A DNA stretch of 64,000 bases from Actinobacteria bacterium IMCC26256 (GCA_001023575.1 CP011489.1:1673001-1737000), one strand, 5' to 3'. Numbered from the stretch's first letter, positions 16,059 to 25,504 are shown. Numbers and translations: made by a program. Notes: generated from the letters alone by a model not told the origin.

Positions 16059-16880
16059 ATGGATGACATCACGTTTTTTGGCCTACGAGATCACGAAGAC
16101 CCCACCGTCTGGAGTTTCGATGTGGAGCGCAGACTCTGCTCGGGTATTGGAGCGCTCTTCGGGGGGGCAGGCCTTGGAGCTGCAATCACTGCGCTCGAGC
16201 ACTACACGCATCGACCAACTGTCTGGGCGACGGCCCAGTTCTTGGAGTTCGCTCTCCCCCCAGCAGAGTTAGAGATAACTGTTGAGGAGATGGTGCGAGG
16301 GCATCAAGTGAGTCAAGCACGCGCTGTCGGGCGAGTAGATGGCAGAGAGATTTTTACGGTCCAGGCTGCATTGGGTGAGAGAGATGTGCCTTTCTTGGGC
16401 GAGTGGGCGGAGCGCCCAAATGTTCCACCACCTGAAGATTGCGTTGGGCGCGAGATTCCGCCCCACATGCGAGGCACGATTAGCGAGCGAATGGATATGC
16501 GCCTCGCGGATGCTCGCGACTTCTCCGAACTCGATGGCATTGAAGGGTCTGGTCGGTGCTCGCTTTGGGTGCGCCTCCCTGAGTTCTTAGAGATGTCGGC
16601 GGCTGCTCTCGCAATCGTTGGCGACTACGTTCCCTTTGGGATATCGCAGGCACTCGGGCAGCGCGCAGGGGGCAACAGCCTCGACAACACCCTAAGGATC
16701 TGCTCTCGTACTCCAACAGAGTGGATACTCGCAGACGTTAGGATCCACGCAGTCGGGCATGGATTTGGGCATGGATTAGTACACCTCTGGGGGGAGGATG
16801 GAACCCTCTTAGCCTCGGCAAGCCAGTCAGCAATTGTTCGCAAGTTTCGGGAAGACATGATTCAGGAGAAACAGAAATGA
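16059..16880 (+). CDS. Acyl-CoA thioesterase family protein (double hotdog)
   Basis: A 273-residue thioesterase-family protein of the TesB-like double-hotdog type: an N-terminal segment with GGAGLGAAITALEHYT and TVWATAQFLEF, and a C-terminal unit ending GHGFGHGLVHLWGEDGTLLASASQSAIVR. That final strand (ASxxQ) is typical of TesB-like thioesterases. It overlaps the downstream F420 oxidoreductase gene by ATGA, so the two are translationally coupled. It is not similar by eye to the tandem hotdog pair at 4.2-6.0 kb. Confidence 0.85.
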   Translation: MDDITFFGLRDHEDPTVWSFDVERRLCSGIGALFGGAGLGAAITALEHYTHRPTVWATAQFLEFALPPAELEITVEEMVRGHQVSQARAVGRVDGREIFTVQAALGERDVPFLGEWAERPNVPPPEDCVGREIPPHMRGTISERMDMRLADARDFSELDGIEGSGRCSLWVRLPEFLEMSAAALAIVGDYVPFGISQALGQRAGGNSLDNTLRICSRTPTEWILADVRIHAVGHGFGHGLVHLWGEDGTLLASASQSAIVRKFREDMIQEKQK

Positions 16881-17836
16881 TCGAGCAACGCTGGGGAGTA
16901 ACCATCCCTTTAATGGGAGTCACACTCGCCGATCACCGCAAATATATTGAGGAGATTGCTGAGCTTGGTTTTACAGATGTTTGGTCAAGCGAGGCTGGCG
17001 CACACGATGCCTTCACACCACTCGCATTGGCAGCATCATGGACCCCTTCGTTACGACTCGGCAGCGCAGTCATACCTGTTTACACGCGCGGTCCAGCGCT
17101 ACTTGCTCAGTCGATTGCATCGCTATGTGAAGCGGCACCTGGCCGCGTAGCGGTCGGTCTCGGCACCTCATCGAATGTAATCGTCTCACGATGGAACAAC
17201 ATTCCATTCGATAAGCCCTACCAACGCACACGCGACATGATCCGCTTCCTGCGCTCTGCGCTCGCCGGGGAGAAAGTCACCGAAGAGTATGAGACATTTA
17301 AAGTGGATGGCTTCCGCCTCGGCTTGCGAGTCACGCAGCAGCCTCAAATACTCGTTGGGGCACTTCGCCCAGGGATGTTAAAACTTGCCGGCACGGAGGG
17401 TGACGGGGCAATCGTCAACTGGCTCTCTGCCGAAGACGTCAAAGTTGTTGCGCCACTAGTTGGGGTGGATAAAGAGGTTGCGGCGCGTATCTTCGTTATG
17501 CCTAGCGAGGATCGAGCAGCAGTTCGTGCAATGGGTACCCGCCTGATTGCCGAGTACATGAACGTCCCCGTCTACGCAGCGTTCCACGAGTGGATCGGGC
17601 GCGGCGAGGCCTTCCGCGACATGTGGGATGCATGGAAAGCAGGAGACCGCAAGAAGGCAACGGAGTCGATCCCAGATGAGGTACTCGATGCCCTAATCGT
17701 CAACGGATCTCCAGAAGAATGTGCGGAGCACGTAAAGAAATATGCAGCCAACGGGATTACCACCCCAATGCCGATGATGCTCGCCTCCCCCGATGACACC
17801 ATGAAGGTTCTTCGTGCCCTTGCCCCAAGTGCATAA
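16877..17836 (+). CDS. LLM-class F420-dependent oxidoreductase
   Basis: A 319-residue luciferase-like TIM-barrel oxidoreductase. The N-terminal region has ADHRKYIEEIAELGFTDVWSSE, followed by LRLGSAVIPVYTRGP and GRVAVGLGTSSNVIV, the pattern of actinobacterial F420-dependent enzymes; the PQILVGALRPGMLKLAG block supports this. It likely transfers hydride between F420 and an organic substrate, and F420 can be supplied by the cofD-cofE genes at 47.5 kb. The ATG overlaps the thioesterase stop. A TetR regulator follows 46 bp downstream and may control the pair. Confidence 0.93.
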   Translation: MIEQRWGVTIPLMGVTLADHRKYIEEIAELGFTDVWSSEAGAHDAFTPLALAASWTPSLRLGSAVIPVYTRGPALLAQSIASLCEAAPGRVAVGLGTSSNVIVSRWNNIPFDKPYQRTRDMIRFLRSALAGEKVTEEYETFKVDGFRLGLRVTQQPQILVGALRPGMLKLAGTEGDGAIVNWLSAEDVKVVAPLVGVDKEVAARIFVMPSEDRAAVRAMGTRLIAEYMNVPVYAAFHEWIGRGEAFRDMWDAWKAGDRKKATESIPDEVLDALIVNGSPEECAEHVKKYAANGITTPMPMMLASPDDTMKVLRALAPSA

Positions 17837-17882
17837 AGCAGCGCAGATACTTCATCGCTCTAATCGCATAGTCTGACTCCTT

Positions 17883-18515
17883 ATGGCTCCACAGAGACAG
17901 CCCGGTACGACACGTGCATTGATTCTTGCTGCGGCACTCCAGAGATTCGCCGACGAGGGCTTTGCCTCTGCGAGCCTCACTGATATTGCATCCGATGTTG
18001 GGATTAAGCGCCCGAGCTTGCTTCATCACTTCCCCTCGAAGGAAGCACTGTACCGAGAGGTTTTGATCGCCGAACTAGTCGACTGGACCTCGCTCGTGAA
18101 CGTAGCCATCGTCGGTGGAAGTGGCGGATGGGAGAAAGCCGAACGCGTCTTGGTTGCAGCATTCGAGTACTTCGAGGCACACCCTGCGTTTATTCGTCTC
18201 ACAAGACGCGAAGCCCTAGGTAGCGGACCGATGCTCTCCGAAGAACTTGGGGAGGTCCTACGCCCAATGTTCGATAACGCCGTAGATTTTCTAGAGCGCG
18301 AGATGGATGCCGGGCGCTTCCGCCGCTACGACGCTGCACAGTTCTTGCTAACCGGCTACGGCGCAGTCCTCTCGTACCTCTCCGACGCGCCTCTGGCGGC
18401 AAAGCTGCTCGGGATCGATCCGCTATCCCCTGAGGCTCTCGCTGCGCGCCGCAGGCATGTACTCGATCTCCTGCGCGGTGCACTCGACCCTGAGTACCAG
18501 TCACAGGAGAACTAG
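17883..18515 (+). CDS. TetR/AcrR-family transcriptional regulator
   Basis: A 210-residue one-domain regulator: the N-terminal helix-turn-helix (about residues 10-56) reads RALILAAALQRFADEGFASASLTDIASDVGIKRPSLLHHFPSK in pieces, very typical of TetR. The C-terminal ligand-binding domain is all-helical and matches the broad TetR_C group. It follows the thioesterase and F420 oxidoreductase on the same strand and probably represses them or its own promoter. Directly after its TAG a 9-bp unit from the end of the gene is repeated (18516-18530). Confidence 0.95.
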   Translation: MAPQRQPGTTRALILAAALQRFADEGFASASLTDIASDVGIKRPSLLHHFPSKEALYREVLIAELVDWTSLVNVAIVGGSGGWEKAERVLVAAFEYFEAHPAFIRLTRREALGSGPMLSEELGEVLRPMFDNAVDFLEREMDAGRFRRYDAAQFLLTGYGAVLSYLSDAPLAAKLLGIDPLSPEALAARRRHVLDLLRGALDPEYQSQEN

Positions 18516-18530
18516 CAGGAGAAGCAGGAG
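18504..18530 (+). repeat. Short duplication across the TetR stop codon
   Basis: The unit CAGGAGAAC (18504-18512) ends the gene and is followed by TAG, then CAGGAGAAG (18516-18524) and CAGGAG (18525-18530). The last codons have thus been copied to the 3' side of the stop. Confidence 0.75.
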
Positions 18531-18546
18531 CCGAATCAATAGCGCT

Positions 18547-19284
18547 CTAGAACTTCAGGCGCTCCTGCCACTTATCGATTTGGTCGACATCTCCAAAAAT
18601 CTCAATAGATGACGGTACGACTCTCCCGAGAATAAGTAGAAGGAGATCTGAGGCTGTCGCACGCGCTGCAACGTCCCCCTTGTCATGCTCATGCTTAAAC
18701 TCGACGCCCTCAACACCAACAGTGATCAGCCATTCTCCCTCGCAGTCGGTTGCGTGCAGATGAAGGCGCTCACCCACACCCCGAATATCTGTATCGGGTC
18801 GAAAGGCTAGGTTCTCAAGAATTTCATCCAGACCATCGCAGGCTAAGGCTGCATTTATAGGCTCTGGGGACCCAACAGCGCTCTGAACATCCCATCGATG
18901 AACACTAATTTCATGGGCTAGGCGCCGAGACCAAAATAGAGCGTGACTATCAGCACCCCACGACCAGCAGTTATCCGTTGGATCTGCCTCCGCCATCACC
19001 GCCGCCGCTTCACCAGCCTTCTGAACCAACCAATCTCCATAATCGTCGCGCTCTTGGGGTAAGCCGATATCGAGGCTCCTCGGATCAACACGCTCCGGCC
19101 GCTGCTCTACGACTCCACTGCCCCAGACGAATACTGTGCCGATGTGCTTGACGAGCCGCCCCAGATCCCACTCTGGAGTTGCCGGGACCGGCAGTTCGGG
19201 GCCCGCATTCGCAAATACATCGCGAATCGCTGCTGCATCCGCAGTAAATGAATCTATGTACTCAACGTGACTCAAGTTACTCAT
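18547..19284 (-). CDS. Maleylpyruvate isomerase family / DinB-like mycothiol-dependent protein
   Basis: A 245-residue protein of the actinobacterial TIGR03083-type family. The N-terminal DinB-like four-helix domain has EWDLGRLVKHIG and a later RLAHEISVHRWDVQSA, which contain the three His normally binding metal. The C-terminal MDMPI_C-like domain contains LHATDCEGEWLIT and ends with a GDVDQIDKWQERLKF segment. These proteins are thought to use mycothiol; the reaction is unknown. I chose ATG 19284 because the longer frame to 19359 overlaps the SRAP gene. Confidence 0.9.
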   Translation of the reverse strand: MSNLSHVEYIDSFTADAAAIRDVFANAGPELPVPATPEWDLGRLVKHIGTVFVWGSGVVEQRPERVDPRSLDIGLPQERDDYGDWLVQKAGEAAAVMAEADPTDNCWSWGADSHALFWSRRLAHEISVHRWDVQSAVGSPEPINAALACDGLDEILENLAFRPDTDIRGVGERLHLHATDCEGEWLITVGVEGVEFKHEHDKGDVAARATASDLLLLILGRVVPSSIEIFGDVDQIDKWQERLKF

Positions 19285-19315
19285 AGAACCCAACCTTATC
19301 CTTTGGATGCAGGCT

Positions 19316-20038
19316 TCAAAATAATGTCTCAGAAGCCTCTTCGTTGGGGGCCATCGCAAGCATCAAGGTTGAGTCGTTATTGCGCGTGTTGTTCACAGCC
19401 GTACTCACTTCATGCCATGCCACTACATCGTCAGGGGCTGGAGCGAGGAGACTGTCGAGCTGCTCCTGAAGTGTTGATCTATCCAACCATGAAGCCCAGT
19501 TCCTCTCGTCGAGAATCACAGGCATTCGATTGTGTATTGGCTCAATTATGGAGTTCGCTTGGGTGGTAAGAATCGCGCAAGTACGTAACGGAGTATTTGC
19601 CTCACTCTGATCAGATGGATCCAACCACGACTCCCAAATACCGGCGACTGCAATTGGCTGCCCTGTATTCGCGTGGATGAAGACAGGCTGCTTACTTCGC
19701 TTCCCATCGACGGCTCTCCATTCATAGAAACCATCGACTGGAATAATGCATCTGCGCGATGCATATGCACTCTTGAATGAAGGTTTCTCTTTTACCGTCT
19801 CGCTCCGTGCATTGATGAGGCGATCTCCGATTGCCTTGTCTTTAGCCCACCTCGGAACCAATCCCCATCGCAGGCGATCAATTACTCGCTCGCCTGCGGG
19901 GGCGTTGAGTACAACGGTCACCTCTCTGCGCGGCGTTACGTTGTAGTCCGGATCGGCGAGATCGGCTACTGCCTCAAAAGCCCCAAACTGCGCGAGGAGT
20001 AGTGCTGGCGAAGATGCTTGGACGAACCTTCCACACAC
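19316..20038 (-). CDS. SOS response-associated peptidase (SRAP/HMCES, YedK family)
   Basis: A 240-residue SRAP protein. It begins Met-Cys-Gly-Arg-Phe (GTG start), and Cys2 is the residue that forms a thiazolidine link to abasic sites in single-stranded DNA after loss of Met. Other conserved blocks are LRWGLVPRW, NARSETVKEKPSF, CIIPVDGFYEW and the later HNRMPVIL, with the His near the active site. The family shields abasic sites during replication. It lies 10 bp downstream of the DUF3052 gene in the same direction. Length is normal for bacteria. Confidence 0.96.
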   Translation of the reverse strand: MCGRFVQASSPALLLAQFGAFEAVADLADPDYNVTPRREVTVVLNAPAGERVIDRLRWGLVPRWAKDKAIGDRLINARSETVKEKPSFKSAYASRRCIIPVDGFYEWRAVDGKRSKQPVFIHANTGQPIAVAGIWESWLDPSDQSEANTPLRTCAILTTQANSIIEPIHNRMPVILDERNWASWLDRSTLQEQLDSLLAPAPDDVVAWHEVSTAVNNTRNNDSTLMLAMAPNEEASETLF

Positions 20039-20048
20039 GTGACTGAGT

Positions 20049-20471
20049 TTAGGTGCGGTTTGAAGATTGATCCGGGTCTACAAAACGGACACTTGACCAA
20101 TGTCCGTTAATCGCACAGACGCGCCCATCGGAGAGTCCAGCCTCAAGACCAATCTCTTGAACCGGCTCAAAGGTGAGATCGGTTGCTACGCCGGATGTGC
20201 GCTTGGGCCATGCGACCCAGAGACTTCCACCATCAGCAAGGGAGCGTCTAAACCCCGGCATGCGTCGCGCAAGTTCAGCGCGCCGTGTTGCAAAGAAAAC
20301 AATTACATCCGCGCGTCCACGTGCATTTGATCGCACCTCAACGCTCGCGGGGAGCTTCCCTAACTCCCGATGGAATCCAGGCGGGCAGGAGATCAACGCA
20401 ACCACTGCATCATCTTTGATCCCTAATTTTTTCGGGAGAGACGATGTCGATTGACTCTTGGCTTCAGGCAT
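20049..20471 (-). CDS. DUF3052 family protein
   Basis: A 140-residue protein matching DUF3052 (also annotated as YfmB-like small regulator in some genomes). The N-terminal SLPKKLGIKDDAVVALISCPPGF, the central VIVFFATRRAELARRMPGFRRSLADGGSLWVAWPKRTSGVATDLT and the C-terminal EIGLEAGLSDGRVCAINGHWSSVRFV were each used in parts for identification. The function is unknown. It precedes the SRAP gene by 10 bp and may share its transcript. Confidence 0.9.
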   Translation of the reverse strand: MPEAKSQSTSSLPKKLGIKDDAVVALISCPPGFHRELGKLPASVEVRSNARGRADVIVFFATRRAELARRMPGFRRSLADGGSLWVAWPKRTSGVATDLTFEPVQEIGLEAGLSDGRVCAINGHWSSVRFVDPDQSSNRT

Positions 20472-20539
20472 GGGATGTGCATTCCACCTAAATTTCGGGC
20501 CCGCGTCAAATGGAGGATAAATCCCAAGAGACGTATTCG

Positions 20540-21883
20540 CTACTCAGGTGCGCGATAGTTCGTAAACGCGGGCACCAAAATTGCGAGTGCTCCGACGGCA
20601 AGAATGCATATGACTCCCCCTGAGACAACCGAGACTGTTGGCGATGCAAGTGTCGCCACCAAGCCGGCCTCCATATCGCCGAGGCGTGGACCACCCGTTA
20701 CTACCAAAATGTGTATGCCGGAGAGCCTTCCGCGCAGATCATCTGGGACAGACCTCTGAAGAATCGTGTTCCGAAATACCGCAGAGATCACATCAGCCCC
20801 ACCGGCAACGGCTAGACACCCGAGAGCCAAGCCAATACTTGAGCCACTCAAGCCAAATGCCACGATTCCCGCCCCCCAGAGGGCAACAGCGATCAGAACA
20901 GCGCGTCCTTGCCTATTGATCCTGTGGACCCATCCGGAGGTAAGGGCGCCAATCAGGGCCCCTACCGCAACCGCTGAGAAGAGCAACCCAACCAACTCAG
21001 GGCCAGCGTGAAACTGCACCTGCGCAAGAACCGGGAAGAGCGCTCTAGGCATACCAAATACCATTGCTATGAGGTCAACGATGAATGTGGCCTGCAGCAC
21101 CCTGCGCCCCTTGAGGTAACGGAAACCAGCCGTGACTCGCGCCCACCCCTCCTCGTCCTCAATAAAGGACTCGGCCTCGCTCTCAGCGGGTCCTTCCATC
21201 AGCGCCCCCTCGCGACTCGGAGCGGTGGTGCTAGAGGCACTCACCGGCGGATGAGGGCGCATTAGACGCACGCTGATCAATGCAGCTGCGAATGTGACGA
21301 GATCAAGTCCGTATGCGATCCCAAGCCCGAAGCGAGCGATCAATAGTCCTCCGAGCGCAGGCCCAACGATCAAGCAGGTATTCCACATGGCCTGGTTGAG
21401 AGCCAAGGCTGCAGGGAGTTCATCGTGGGGTACAAGATTTGGGGTCATTGCGGATCTAGCGGCCAATGCCAAGCTCCCCGAGCCAGCGACCAAGGCTGCA
21501 GCCAAATAGACGAGCAGAAGCGGAGGCGATCCAATCCAGACCCCGACGAGGAGCAACAGAGCAGCCCCAGCCTCACACCAGTGAGCAATTAGAAGAATGC
21601 TGCGGCGGTCATGGCGATCAACAAGGGGCGCTCCGAATAATGCAGATAGCAGTATCGGGACAAACTGCACCAACCCGATTCCGCCGACGGCAAGCGCCGA
21701 TCCAGTAATCCGATAGACCTGCACGTAGAGGGCCACTACTGCGATGTTGGAGCCGGTCTCCGAGACGAGCTCGCCTAGCCAGAGGAGTCGAAACTCTCGC
21801 CTTCTAAGCGGACGAGTATCGATCATTAAACGAGCGAATCGACCGCGCTCAGGGGTCTCGGATGTCGCATTGTTCTCAGCCAC
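20540..21883 (-). CDS. MFS transporter (MFS_3 / MefE-like exporter)
   Basis: A 447-residue major facilitator with about twelve membrane segments and a central charged loop of roughly 50 residues between TM6 and TM7 (residues about 205-255). The opening FRLLWLGELVSETGSNIAVVAL and the DRHDRRSILL loop between TM2 and TM3 fit the MFS_3 drug-export subfamily. I prefer the GTG at 21883, which has GAGG about 8 bp upstream; TTG 21895 and ATG 21826 are alternatives. Its substrate is unknown. The peroxiredoxin gene is divergent, with about 125 bp between. Confidence 0.9.
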   Translation of the reverse strand: MAENNATSETPERGRFARLMIDTRPLRRREFRLLWLGELVSETGSNIAVVALYVQVYRITGSALAVGGIGLVQFVPILLSALFGAPLVDRHDRRSILLIAHWCEAGAALLLLVGVWIGSPPLLLVYLAAALVAGSGSLALAARSAMTPNLVPHDELPAALALNQAMWNTCLIVGPALGGLLIARFGLGIAYGLDLVTFAAALISVRLMRPHPPVSASSTTAPSREGALMEGPAESEAESFIEDEEGWARVTAGFRYLKGRRVLQATFIVDLIAMVFGMPRALFPVLAQVQFHAGPELVGLLFSAVAVGALIGALTSGWVHRINRQGRAVLIAVALWGAGIVAFGLSGSSIGLALGCLAVAGGADVISAVFRNTILQRSVPDDLRGRLSGIHILVVTGGPRLGDMEAGLVATLASPTVSVVSGGVICILAVGALAILVPAFTNYRAPE

Positions 21884-22007
21884 CCGGCACCTCAATCAAA
21901 ATCCGACCTCTGCGCTGGCATTTAGAGCAGGGCCTCGCTATCCTTGGGCCCAGCAGCGTAACCACGCCGCAAATATGCCGCCTCAAGAAACAGTCTAGGA
22001 GCAACAA

Positions 22008-22643
22008 ATGCCGATCCGTCTAGGTGACGAAGCACCCAATTTTACAGTCGAGACTACCGAGGGAACCATCAATTTCCATGAGTACCTCGGAGACTCTTGG
22101 GGGATCCTCTTCTCTCACCCCAAAGACTTCACCCCAGTCTGCACAACAGAGCTCGGAGCCTTTGCGAACCGCAAGGCTGATTTCGACTCGCGCAATGTGA
22201 AGCTAATCGGCGTGAGCGTAGATGATCTCGCATCTCACAACGCGTGGATCGGTGACATCGCTGAGACGCAAGGTACTGCTCTCAACTACCCGCTTATCGC
22301 AGACCCAGAACGCGTAGTAGCGGGTCTCTACGACATGATCCACCCGAACGCCAATGACACACTCACAGTGCGTTCAGTATTTGTGGTTGGGCCAGACAAG
22401 AAAATCAAACTCACACTGACCTACCCGGCAAGCACTGGTCGCAACATCGACGAGATCATCCGAGTGATCGACTCCCTGCAGTTGACCGCCAAGTTCTCGG
22501 TTGCAACTCCAGTTAACTGGGAAGACGGTGACGACGTAATCATCGGAGCCTCAGTAAGCGACGAGGATGCGAAAGTCAAATTCCCAGGTGGATGGAAGAC
22601 AATCAAGCCTTACCTGCGGGTTCTTCCACAGCCCAACAAGTAA
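22008..22643 (+). CDS. 1-Cys peroxiredoxin (Prx6 type)
   Basis: A 211-residue AhpC/TSA-family peroxidase that detoxifies peroxides. The peroxidatic Cys is in FTPVCTTELGAF near residue 46, and no second cysteine occurs in the sequence, so it is a 1-Cys enzyme that needs an external thiol, possibly mycothiol. The C-terminal domain with WKTIKPYLRVLPQP is typical of Prx6. GGAGCAAC precedes the ATG. The stop is embedded in a short dyad shared with the convergent M23 gene. Confidence 0.95.
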   Translation: MPIRLGDEAPNFTVETTEGTINFHEYLGDSWGILFSHPKDFTPVCTTELGAFANRKADFDSRNVKLIGVSVDDLASHNAWIGDIAETQGTALNYPLIADPERVVAGLYDMIHPNANDTLTVRSVFVVGPDKKIKLTLTYPASTGRNIDEIIRVIDSLQLTAKFSVATPVNWEDGDDVIIGASVSDEDAKVKFPGGWKTIKPYLRVLPQPNK

Positions 22644-22664
22644 TTTCTTCGAATTAAGGAATTA
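22641..22664. terminator. Dyad between convergent peroxiredoxin and M23 genes
   Basis: TAATTTCTT and AAGGAATTA can pair over nine bases (one U-G) around a CGAATT loop. Both convergent stop codons fall inside the stem. It is A/T-rich and lacks a clear U-run, so a bidirectional terminator is possible but weakly supported. Confidence 0.35.
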
Positions 22665-23795
22665 GAGCCATCCGAGAGGGTCGACCGGTACTCCATTTAC
22701 CCTCACCTCGAAATGCAGGTGAGGACCAGTGGCATAACCGGTTGACCCAACGGATGCGATTCGCATGGAGGCGGTTACGGTCTGGCCGACCTGCACATTG
22801 AATGCCGATAAGTGAGCATAGAGAGTTGCAACGCCCCCGCCATGATTAATCAACACCGCGTTTCCGTAGCCGGTCTGGTAGCTAGCACTGACCACTACAC
22901 CTGAAGCAGCGGCTCGCACTGGTGCACCCATCCCAGATGCAAAGTCGACTCCGGAGTGCATTCTTGTATCGCCAAATATCGGATGAACCCGGGTGCCGAA
23001 GGTTGAACTAATCGCCCCATCAGCGGGGCGCACCATACGCCCAGGGCGAGACCCAGTGTTGCGGCCTCTAAGGCTGGCAGCGATTCGGTCAGACTCCGCC
23101 TGAAGAACTGCAAGTTGCCGAGTGAACTCTGCCTTTCGCGAACGTATCTTTGCCAATGACGCCGCCTCTGCTCGCTCCTCCTCAGATGCCGAGGCGGCTG
23201 CAGTTGCCTGCTGTATGCGAAGAGCGGAGACAGCTTGAGTCTCCAGATCTACAACAGAGCGTTCGGCTGAAAGTTCCGCCTCCCTCTCCGAGAGGGCCCG
23301 ACGTGCGCCGGTAAATGTGCGGATCAAGATGTTTGAGTACTCCGAAGATGCAGATAAATACTTCGTACCTACCACCAGATCATGGAAGCCCTTTGCTGCT
23401 CCAGCGAGAGCAGCGAACCCCCCCTCTGATGAGCCACCGCGATACATGCGTGCTGCTGAGCGCTGAAGATCGTCGCGTGCAGATCTAAGCTCTCGACGAT
23501 TCTCTTTAATCTGCAGAGCGAGAGCGTCGATTCGTGCACCTACTTCGCGCCGCTTCGCCACCGCCGCAGACAACTGCGCGTCTACCTCAGCGAGCCGAGC
23601 CTGAGCCGCTTCACGCTTCGCACGAATGGAGGAGAGTTCACGAAGGGCAGCGGACTCCTCGGCCGAAGCATCACCGATATTGCGCAGAAGGCTCTGCTTC
23701 GTAGGGGCTGGGGAAGTAGCCGCTTGCGCTAGCGCAGACCCAGGGGCGATAAGACCGATGGAGCAGACAAGTAACGCCCCTAAGACTCGTTTCAT
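22662..23795 (-). CDS. M23 (LytM) peptidoglycan hydrolase with coiled coil, EnvC-like
   Basis: A 377-residue exported murein hydrolase or hydrolase activator. A signal peptide (about 1-25, ending ALAQA) leads to a long coiled coil (about 40-240) rich in Ala, Glu and Arg, then the LytM domain with HSGVDFAS near 288 and HLHFEV near 362, i.e. both Zn-binding motifs, so it is probably catalytically competent. It follows ftsX by 19 bp, and FtsEX is known to control EnvC-like or RipC-type hydrolases in other bacteria, which fits this arrangement closely. Confidence 0.93.
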   Translation of the reverse strand: MKRVLGALLVCSIGLIAPGSALAQAATSPAPTKQSLLRNIGDASAEESAALRELSSIRAKREAAQARLAEVDAQLSAAVAKRREVGARIDALALQIKENRRELRSARDDLQRSAARMYRGGSSEGGFAALAGAAKGFHDLVVGTKYLSASSEYSNILIRTFTGARRALSEREAELSAERSVVDLETQAVSALRIQQATAAASASEEERAEAASLAKIRSRKAEFTRQLAVLQAESDRIAASLRGRNTGSRPGRMVRPADGAISSTFGTRVHPIFGDTRMHSGVDFASGMGAPVRAAASGVVVSASYQTGYGNAVLINHGGGVATLYAHLSAFNVQVGQTVTASMRIASVGSTGYATGPHLHFEVRVNGVPVDPLGWL

Positions 23796-23814
23796 AGCAA
23801 AAGGCCGATGAGGC

Positions 23815-24699
23815 CTAGGCCTCGATAAAGCGCCGAAGACCGATTATTGCCCCAAGCACACCTATTCCAGCGCCAATCGCAACGAGCATCAAACCGATCG
23901 TGATGGCATCCCCGGTTGTTACGTAGAACCCACGAGAGAAATCAGAGTTGCGAGAGATGGCATTTGTTAAGACGTTCTGAAGCCCAAGCATCGCCATAAA
24001 GGCAACAAGTGCCCCCACGACGCCTTGCACCAATCCCTCGAGCATGAATGGGATACGAACAAACCAGTTGGAGGCTCCAACAAGTTTCATAACCTCAATC
24101 TCGCGCCTACGCGCAAACGTAGCGAGCCTGATCGTATTTACAATTAAGAACAATGATGCAAAGAGCAGCAGGGCGAAGATGACGATAAATGCGGTTCTAA
24201 TCCATGCAGTCGCCGAGAGGAGTTGGCGCACCTGTTTCTCTGCGGTCTTAACCTCGTCTACACCAGGTTGACTCTGGAACCGATCAGCAACCGTCTTGGT
24301 TAACTCAGCTTTGATCGGCGCAACTCGGAATGAGGAAGGCAACGCTGCCGCATCAACGCTGTTGACAAGATCGGGCTGATCTTTGAACAAACGTCGGAAC
24401 TCAGTAAGCGCGTCATCCTTGGTTAGGTACCTAAAATCTCTTACCTCAGGGTCGTTCACTAATTGGCGCTGGACGGCAGCAATCTGAGCATCGGTGGCAT
24501 CTACGTTCATGAATACTTCGAGCTCGACGCCATTCTTCCATCGCTCTGTACCGTGATTTACAAGCGTATTTAGCATCCATGCGCCGCCTAAGACACACAA
24601 CGAAACAGTTACCGTAATTACTCCTGCAATCGTCATCAAGAGGTTCCGCTTAAGCGATACAAGCGTCTCGCGCGCAAAATAAGAGAGTCGAGTGATCAT
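23815..24699 (-). CDS. ftsX: Cell division protein FtsX
   Basis: A 294-residue membrane subunit of the FtsEX complex. There are four membrane segments at about 20-42, 168-195, 212-236 and 266-290, with the large extracellular loop (about 45-165) between the first two. The cytoplasmic RREIEVMKLVGAS motif near 197 is characteristic. FtsEX spans the membrane and switches on a periplasmic or surface peptidoglycan hydrolase during division; the next gene encodes such a hydrolase. The start ATG at 24699 follows the ftsE stop by 8 bp. Confidence 0.96.
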   Translation of the reverse strand: MITRLSYFARETLVSLKRNLLMTIAGVITVTVSLCVLGGAWMLNTLVNHGTERWKNGVELEVFMNVDATDAQIAAVQRQLVNDPEVRDFRYLTKDDALTEFRRLFKDQPDLVNSVDAAALPSSFRVAPIKAELTKTVADRFQSQPGVDEVKTAEKQVRQLLSATAWIRTAFIVIFALLLFASLFLIVNTIRLATFARRREIEVMKLVGASNWFVRIPFMLEGLVQGVVGALVAFMAMLGLQNVLTNAISRNSDFSRGFYVTTGDAITIGLMLVAIGAGIGVLGAIIGLRRFIEA

Positions 24700-24707
24700 C
24701 AGCGGCC

Positions 24708-25394
24708 TCAGGTACCAACGCCGTAGACACCGCGAGCCTGGTCGCGCTCTACACGTCCATGCGAGAGTTCAATTACTCGGCGCCGCATCCGGTCGACCAT
24801 CTGCTGATCATGGGTAGCCATAACAACTGTGGTCCCTGTGCGGTTGATGCTGTCAAGAAGGCGCATGATGCCGTCGGTCGTGTCAGGGTCAAGGTTTCCG
24901 GTGGGCTCATCTGCGAGAAGTATCAAGGGACGATTTACAAATGCTCGAGCTATGGAGACTCTCTGCTGCTCACCACCAGATAACTCAAGGGGAAAACGCT
25001 CCGCCTTCTCTGCCAAGCCTACGAGCTCAAGAATCTGGGGAACCTGTGACCTAATTGCGGATCTAGGCCTCCCTATTACCTCGGCAGCAAACGCGACATT
25101 CTCATAGACAGTCTTTGAGGGGAGCAACTTAAAGTCTTGAAAGATGGTCCCGATATTGCGGCGCAACTGTGGGACCTTCCAAGAACTCAAGGTCGCTATA
25201 TCTCTACCGGCAACAATTATGCGCCCCTCGGAGGCGACCTCATCGCGAAGGAGCAGGCGTAGGAAAGTTGATTTTCCTGAACCAGAGGGTCCCACGAGGA
25301 AGACAAACTCCCCCTTTGGGATGTCTAGGGAGACCTCACGCAGAGCGGAGATCTCGCCTTTGTAGGTCTTAGAGACGTTCTCGAAGCGGATCAT
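24708..25394 (-). CDS. ftsE: Cell division ATP-binding protein FtsE
   Basis: A 228-residue ABC ATPase of the FtsEX complex: Walker [10 protein letters not shown] at about 35-43, Q-loop in [16 protein letters not shown], signature LSGGEQQRV and Walker [15 protein letters not shown]. FtsE interacts with FtsX and drives hydrolase activation at the septum. I chose ATG 25394 since MIRFENVSK is the standard start; a longer frame to 25439 adds fifteen unconserved residues. It lies 110 bp downstream of prfB on the same strand. Confidence 0.96.
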   Translation of the reverse strand: MIRFENVSKTYKGEISALREVSLDIPKGEFVFLVGPSGSGKSTFLRLLLRDEVASEGRIIVAGRDIATLSSWKVPQLRRNIGTIFQDFKLLPSKTVYENVAFAAEVIGRPRSAIRSQVPQILELVGLAEKAERFPLELSGGEQQRVSIARAFVNRPLILLADEPTGNLDPDTTDGIMRLLDSINRTGTTVVMATHDQQMVDRMRRRVIELSHGRVERDQARGVYGVGT

Positions 25395-25504
25395 GGGAGG
25401 ACCCCAAGTTACCAGCGCGGGAGACCAAATCAGTGGCACTCAAGAGCAAAAAACGCCATTACAAGCCGAATATAAGGGGCTTTGACCCGCCAAATACGTC
25501 CTTG

